Assembly (NCBI GenBank): GCA_020284085.1
Contig: JACEVL010000414.1
Coordinates: 62,001-126,000 of the forward strand
DNA: 64,000 bases
Direction of reading: 5' to 3'
DNA from: Aporrectodea caliginosa
Lineage: Eukaryota > Annelida > Clitellata > Crassiclitellata > Lumbricidae
The notes below the pieces were generated by a model. The model ran no database searches. It saw nothing but the letters and a program-made list of their open reading frames with translations, and was not told the DNA's origin. This document shows, in pieces, positions 59,186 to 64,000 of the stretch (position 1 is the stretch's first letter; each line of letters starts with the position of its first letter). The translations under genes were made by a program, and so were the position numbers.

Positions 59186-59400
59186 TTGGCATATGAGGGC
59201 GGGGAGCCACTCTTCTATCTCGCCGTCTCATCTTCCCACCGACAGTGTACGGTCAGTGTATTCATCGTAGCTGAGTTGGCTATGGGGCGCAGGTGGGGCA
59301 GAAGTCTCGAACCAAATTTCTGCCTTGGGATTTGGAGCCACGACCTCTCGATTGACAGTCCATCACGCTGACCACTACACTATCGAACACCTAAACTATG
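59186..59400 (-). mobile_element. Third tRNA-like SINE or tRNA pseudogene
   Basis: The minus strand starts GTTCGATAGTGTAGTGGTCA, close to the 5' half and box A of a tRNA-Asp type gene. CTGTCAA sits at the anticodon position and GTGGCTCCAAATCCC at a degraded box B. Acceptor ends do not pair well, so a functional tRNA is unlikely. Confidence 0.45.
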
Positions 59401-59797
59401 ACAGAGGCTTACGTCTTAGGATCTTTATTACCTCCCTATGTAAACTTTTGAATCTGTCACTGTATTTTGGCCATTCAGAGTTCTTTGTTTTTATTATATT
59501 TTATTTCTCAGTTCTTTTCAGACTCAACATAAGTTTGGGTTGTTATGGCAAGTAGGTAAATAGATACAGTAGGTCTAATGGTGTGCAACCGTTTAGCACT
59601 ACTAAGTGATGCTTTGTGTGAAATGTATTTTACATTTTGGGTGCGACATCATCTAGCTGTGGATTAAAAGCACTACGAAAAATTTCAGCTATAATTTTAA
59701 GAAGAGTGCATAGCTAGAACGTTGCTGCAACATCCGATTCGGTTTAAAACATTTCTCATTTTTAATCATCAATAATTGTTTATTGTGACACATTCAG

Positions 59798-59896
59798 ACG
59801 AAGAAGTCAGTCGACGGATTGCGAAAAGAAGACATTCTGATGACACTGGCCTGAATGAGAATTGGTCGAATAAGCACTTCAAGGCATCAGTAACAG
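59798..59896 (+). CDS. Unknown charged protein, duplicated exon copy 1
   Basis: 99-bp exon between acceptor CACATTCAG and donor AACAG|GTAACG, phase 1 at both ends. Peptide EEVSRRIAKRRHSDDTGLNE then NKHFKASV. KRRHSD is a basic, possibly nuclear-localising and phosphorylatable motif. Family not recognised. Upstream exons were not found, so this is an internal exon of a plus-strand gene that continues to 62779. Confidence 0.6.
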
Positions 59897-61111
59897 GTAA
59901 CGTGACCCATAAGCTCAAAATTACATGTAGGTGTTATATGGAACGAGACCCCCCTATCTATTTGGCAGCTCCCAAATCTATGGCTTTCCAAAGACGAGCT
60001 GTGATCCTATCTAATCGACAAAAGGCCTTTAAATGATCTTATTGATTCTGCACCCCCCCCTGACCCCGGTGCAGTTGTAGAAAACTCTCAGCTTCCTAGT
60101 TAGATTTGATGCGTTATTGAGATTGGGTCAAATCAATTTAAATACTCAATAAATAAAAGAGATATTCTATCTTTTGTCTCTAGACCTAAGCATTTTCACC
60201 AATATTGACTGTTAATATTCAAGCGTGATGTTGAGCTTTTTAGTTCAATGTTTCTTTCTGGTGTTTTGCCTAAACTATCTATTATTGCACGAAAGACTAT
60301 TCCTCATCATGTTGTGTTGCTACTTAGAGGAATATTTATCGGGGTTGTATGGACCCTTCTGGGTCTCCAGTGTAACCGAACAAACTAGTCAAACAAGTTA
60401 TATTATCTGTACACTCCTTGTTCTGGTTGGTTATCGAAATAGGCCTAAATGGTTTAGATTGAAGATACTTAATTTCTATACCGTGAGAAAATTTTTGCAG
60501 AAGAAAATTATAGTACAGCGATATAAGAGAATATGCAGATTGCCTGCCCGGAGTTTTAATCTCATAGTAGGATGTGAAAATCATTTTGTAAATTGAAGTT
60601 TGGGAAATGTCGCATTGTTTTGCATATAGTAACGAAAAATTGATTACTTATTAGCTACGCTCATCAGACTCGTGAATGACATAATTCAATGACAAAGCTG
60701 TGATGATACAGAATATGACAGAGAGGTATGCGACTGGGAAGAAAACGGAAATCTGACAAAATTGAGACAGGACAAAGATTAGAACACAAGAACAGAATTC
60801 ATCATGAATAAGAAACTATCCAAATGGAAGATTTTGGAAGCACTCTCGAAGAAAGTATAGACCTGAACAAGATGATCTGCAAAACACGAGTCGCTTCAAT
60901 GAGACTTCTCATTCAACAACAATGAAGATTTTTGGAGTGGCGCCTAAATTGTAACGAGGGAGGAAATGCAAAATCGGGTGACTACAAGTCCTATATTATA
61001 AAACATAAATTCGCAATTGACTGAAGCAGTCAATTGCGAATTTATGTTTTATAATATAGGACTTAAAAGTTCTTCTCCACCATAAAAATAATTGCCTATT
61101 CTTATTTACAG
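59897..61111 (+). other. Intron between the duplicated exons
   Basis: Contains a LINE 3'-UTR-like segment (TTGTATGGACCCTTCTGGGT near 60342) and, 47 bp before the next exon, the perfect palindrome at 60986-61064. Words near 60530 and 60670 recur after the second exon copy (61290, 61405), showing that intron sequence was duplicated with the exon. Confidence 0.5.
60986..61064. repeat. Perfect palindrome with 38-bp arms and 3-base loop
   Basis: The left arm 60986-61023 begins AAGTCCTATATTATAAAACA. The right arm 61027-61064 is its exact reverse complement, separated by AAG. No mismatch was found on reading. A transcript would form a 38-bp hairpin. Confidence 0.85.
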
Positions 61112-61210
61112 AAGAAGAAATCGGTGGACGGACTATAAAAAGAAGACATTCTGATGAAACAGGATTGACTGAGTATTTGCCAAATAAACAACTCAAGGCA
61201 TCAGCGACAG
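61112..61210 (+). CDS. Unknown charged protein, duplicated exon copy 2
   Basis: 99 bp, acceptor TTCTTATTTACAG, donor GACAG|GTAATT, phase 1 on both sides, so it joins in frame to copy 1 and to the next exon. Peptide EEEIGGRTIKRRHSDETGLT then NKQLKASA. KRRHSD(D/E)TGL and the K-ASxT end are shared with copy 1. The central residues have diverged, arguing for an old, retained duplication. Confidence 0.65.
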
Positions 61211-62202
61211 GTAATTTTAATCATGATTGTGCAGTTAATTCCTAGTGTTAAAGAATACTATTACAGCAGCGCATTACAAATGAATGTACGGATTGCCTAT
61301 CCGGATCGTTTCCTGTAAGAAGTAGTTCGGTGTGATTAAAAAATGGTGCAGATAATTAATGACAGCATTTCGAAAAAATAAGTTGCCACATAATTTTAAT
61401 TTACAGTCATGAATGACATCATTCAATGATAATCGGCAATACGACGGACTCATCTAAGGGCATAATTGCTTGCATTTGAAATCAGACCAGACATTACAGC
61501 CAATTTCAGATTCGAGTTGCCCAGAATAGAATAACATGTCTACTTTATCGAGATTGTTTGTAAATTTATACAAGCGACCCTGTTCAAACTGCCTCTGGTT
61601 TAATTCCAGAAAAATTCAACTGATCTGGCCTGTTAGGAGCCAGCCCCTCCAAAAGAAAGACTTGCAATACATAAGCTAGCAGCTTCGCTTTCCAAATGCC
61701 TCATTCCCTACGTGGCGCGTGTCCTTACTCGACCATGAATTTACCTTCTCTGAGCATGCGAAACAGTATGTCGAACATGCTTAATGCTTATAGGCCTATC
61801 ATCAACGTCATATCCGCATTATAGGCTACGCCTCTCGCTGTCTGCAAAGAAGTTTCTACTCTGATGCTGCAGGCATTCATGTGCATTAGAGAGGACTATG
61901 GTTACGGGATCGTCCATTATTTACGTCACAAAATAGAGGGGTAGTGTTTGGAAAGTTTGACAATAATACTGTTGGAAAGGGAGAGGGGTTTGATATAAAT
62001 TGACGTAAACCATGTTTTTGCAAAAGAATCAACACAAACCCTTCAGAATGGTAGCTTAGACATTAAATAGTGATAAAAATTTATAAATTTCTTAAGTAAA
62101 AAGTAACATTGTCCTTGCCGTTTTGCTCATTCGTAGGATAGGCCCTATGTCATACCTGAAAGGAACGTGTCAGTTAAGATTTCCTACGATTATTGCTTTT
62201 AG
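61211..62202 (+). other. Intron with a MITE arm
   Basis: At about 61909-62080 GGGATCGTCCATTATTTACG and AAAATAGAGGGG match one end of the MITE at 3196-3637. The other arm is heavily diverged or missing. Confidence 0.5.
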
Positions 62203-62779
62203 AAGATATTAAATTGCGCGCAGTTGATGACTTTGACCCCAAACTGTTGAGATACAGAGAGAAAGTGGAACTTAAAATTATTTTAAAGAGCGGAAAACTG
62301 AAGACTAAAAGAGAGAAAATAGAACACAGCAATGATTCACGGAGGGAAACATTGATGGAACATTTGAGCGTTTCGAAGATAAAAGGCCACGAACAACCCC
62401 CAAACGAAAGGCATCAACAAGGATGTGGGAAGTGTGAAATGAGAAACGATAGAGAAGTAGGCCTATGCGATCTACAGGAAGTGGGTGTTCCGATTCAAGA
62501 AAAACCCAACAATTTGGAGGATAAATTCATAGCGTCAGAAAATAAAGATTACAGGACACGTGTAGAAGCATCCGAAATACAGAGTCAAGAAGAAAAGATC
62601 ATAGTGGAAGAGCTGAAAACGGTCATGCTGGAAAAAGAATTGACCACGGACAAAGACGATCTTCAAAAAACGAAAGCACTTGTTGAAAGTTCAGATTCTG
62701 AAGAAGGCGATCCTTATGCATTAATGCTTACATTTAAAAGAGGAGACAAGATGGAGACAATTGGTCCAACAAACATTGG
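62203..62779 (+). CDS. Unknown charged protein, large internal exon
   Basis: 577 bp after acceptor TTGCTTTTAG, entering in phase 1 and leaving in phase 2 at donor TTGG|GTAAGC. Codes for about 192 residues, very rich in Glu, Lys and Asp: VDDFDPKLLRYREKVELKI, KREKIEHSNDSRRE, EEKIIVEELKTVMLEKELTT, then an acidic SSDSEEGD and TFKRGDKMETIGP. A short CGKCEMRNDREVGLC segment could bind metal but is not a known finger. Likely coiled or disordered, probably nuclear. Function unknown. The 3' exons lie beyond or in unrecognised sequence. Confidence 0.6.
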
Positions 62780-62879
62780 GTAAGCTTACTATTACTATAC
62801 AACAGACAATGGAAATCTCTATTTCATTTCGCAATTGTTAAATTATAAAAACATAATCGTATTTCGACGATTTTTATTA

Positions 62880-63030
62880 AAAAATACATGGAGGTACACA
62901 AATAGTTTGTCACCCACATAGGCCTACACGCCATTGTACCTTGGTATTAGCACTGGAAGCGTCTCTGATTATGTAGCCTACTGTTAGGGGCGCTTTATAA
63001 ATCCGTAGGCCTAAATAGAATAGAATAGAA
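62880..63030 (+). mobile_element. LINE/SINE 3'-terminal fragment
   Basis: GGAAGCGTCTCTGATTATGT and AGGGGCGCTTTATAAATCCG, then (AATAG)n, reproduce the shared terminator. The preceding AGTTTGTCACCCACAT also occurs, slightly changed, next to the LINE at 44220. Confidence 0.55.
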
Positions 63031-63291
63031 CTAGCATCATCATTCGACACTGTTTCCGGCCGAAGCGATCTATCTTCTCGACAGGACCCTGACCCATGGT
63101 ACCGGGTTAGGAGTCCTTTTCGGTCATCGCTGCAAGATGGTTGCGCAATCGTATTTTTGATGATGGCATGTAGCCTACCACGAGACCAACCCGGGAAAAC
63201 TAAAATTACGTAATTCGGGATGGAAACCATGGTTCCAATCTGAATCATTGCGTGGCTGATGATCGTTTACTGTGGATTCCGTGTATGCAGG

Positions 63292-63345
63292 GCCGGATTA
63301 ACCACAGTGCTGATTGTGCTGCAGCACAGGGCCCCAAATTGTAAA
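63292..63345. mobile_element. hAT-type terminus, solitary
   Basis: CAGGGCCGGATTAACCACAG is the kind of terminus common to hAT elements. A matching inverse end was not found within the window. Confidence 0.4.
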
Positions 63346-63575
63346 AGTAAAAAATTATAAAGAATAAAGGATTAAGGCAGCGGATTTCAAACTTTATTTT
63401 TATTGTACCCAGGTAAAAAAAATTAATTTTGGCGTACCCAAACAAGGTCAGATCAAAAACAACATGCGAGCGTGAAGTTCCCTTGCAATTAACAACTCCT
63501 TTTAATCATTGGTGCAAACCGGGTAGGCCTATTAGTCATAGGTAGAAAATTTTTAAAGTGATATAATTTTAACTT
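63346..63575. other. Unassigned sequence
   Basis: AT-rich, no feature recognised. Confidence 0.35.
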
Positions 63576-64000
63576 AACCCTCGGGCTACCAAGGAGGGGT
63601 GGTTGCCACCCCCTAGGTTTTTATGCATAAAAATTTTTTCCGTGTGGAATAAAAATTTTGAAAATTAGGTAGCTGTAGCAGATTCATTGGCGCACATTTT
63701 GAGATAAACATTATGGTGGTAGCCCACGCCATTCAAAAGTTATACCCAATATACCCGAGGCACCAGGGGGGTGGATACCCCCCTAGATTTTTGACTATAT
63801 CTTATCCGTCATTTAATATTAAGAGACACAAATTATACCATTCTATAGAGGGAATGTGGGGCTTCATTTGCATACCTAAATGTTTGTCTTTTGAAAACCG
63901 GAAGTGATCAAAATAAATAATAATACCCGTAATATGAGTGAAAAATGGCTGAATGGAAGGACTCCCCCCTTAGTTTTTTGTCTGTAGCGTATTCAGTTTT
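63576..64000. mobile_element. TIR element with G/C-run subtermini, copy 2 (cut by window end)
   Basis: TTAACCCTCGGGCTACCAAGG and the following bases match the element at 1070-2029 in the same orientation, including the GAGGCACCAGGGGGGTGGAT and ACCGGAAGTGATCAAAATAA blocks. It skips the short central duplication so far as visible. Confidence 0.75.

Noticed and set aside
59186..59400. Functional tRNA-Asp gene
   Set aside because: Box A fits but the acceptor and T arms do not pair and box B is degraded; it is better explained as a tRNA-derived repeat.

Overview
This window is animal nuclear DNA, very probably from a marine invertebrate. Coding capacity is sparse. The few host genes are split into short exons by GT-AG (once GC-AG) introns. 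Domains such as CARD, NHL propeller and Kazal are metazoan. Most of the DNA is non-LTR retrotransposons, tRNA-derived SINEs, small terminal-inverted-repeat DNA elements and long (ATT)n, (GAT)n and (TGC)n microsatellites. The palindromic word TAGGCCTA recurs throughout. A deuterostome such as an echinoderm, hemichordate or amphioxus would fit, but the species cannot be read from the sequence.

The best candidate for a new system is a tandem pair of paralogous minus-strand genes. Paralogue A spans about 20171-10004 and paralogue B about 41936-32010. Each has the same four exons: an F-box-like exon (187 bp in both), a CARD-like exon (288 bp in both), a coiled-coil plus TRADD-N-like exon (366/348 bp) and a large NHL/beta-propeller terminal exon. 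All three visible introns are phase 1. The order of an adaptor-type module, a death-fold module, a TRADD-N-like module and a propeller suggests an innate-immune or cell-death sensor/adaptor. That function is inferred. No initiator exon was identified for either copy.

Layout. 1-9760: a CR1/L2-like 3' end, a TIR element with a candidate 11-bp target duplication, LINE remnants, a piggyBac-like remnant nested in a hAT-like MITE, and a nearly complete but broken restriction-like-endonuclease (REL) retrotransposon on the minus strand. 9750-20171: paralogue A, whose last intron holds an intact 1067-codon APE/RT retrotransposon. 20.2-31.9 kb: MITEs, nested repeats, LINE fragments and a Kazal terminal exon (27191-26824). 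32.0-41.9 kb: paralogue B, whose second intron is swollen by a TIR DNA transposon, LINE/SINE copies and microsatellites. 42-57 kb: SINEs, a minisatellite-cored element, degraded RT and endonuclease fragments and an internally deleted mariner-like element. 57.0-58.6 kb: a broken N-terminal piece of a Polinton/adintovirus-type protein-primed DNA polymerase. 59.8-62.8 kb: plus-strand exons of an unknown charged protein, with a tandemly duplicated 99-bp exon and a perfect 38-bp-arm palindrome in the intron. 63.3-64.0 kb: a hAT-type terminus and a second copy of the first TIR element.

The repeats appear linked. The main SINE family and the CR1/L2-like LINE fragments end in the same block (GAGCGCCTCTGA followed by GGCGCTATATAAAT), suggesting the LINE machinery mobilises the SINE. 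One minisatellite core (AGAAGCTGGATTGATGAAAA) sits inside elements with three different termini. No rRNA gene, intact tRNA gene, CRISPR array or bacterial-type operon was seen.
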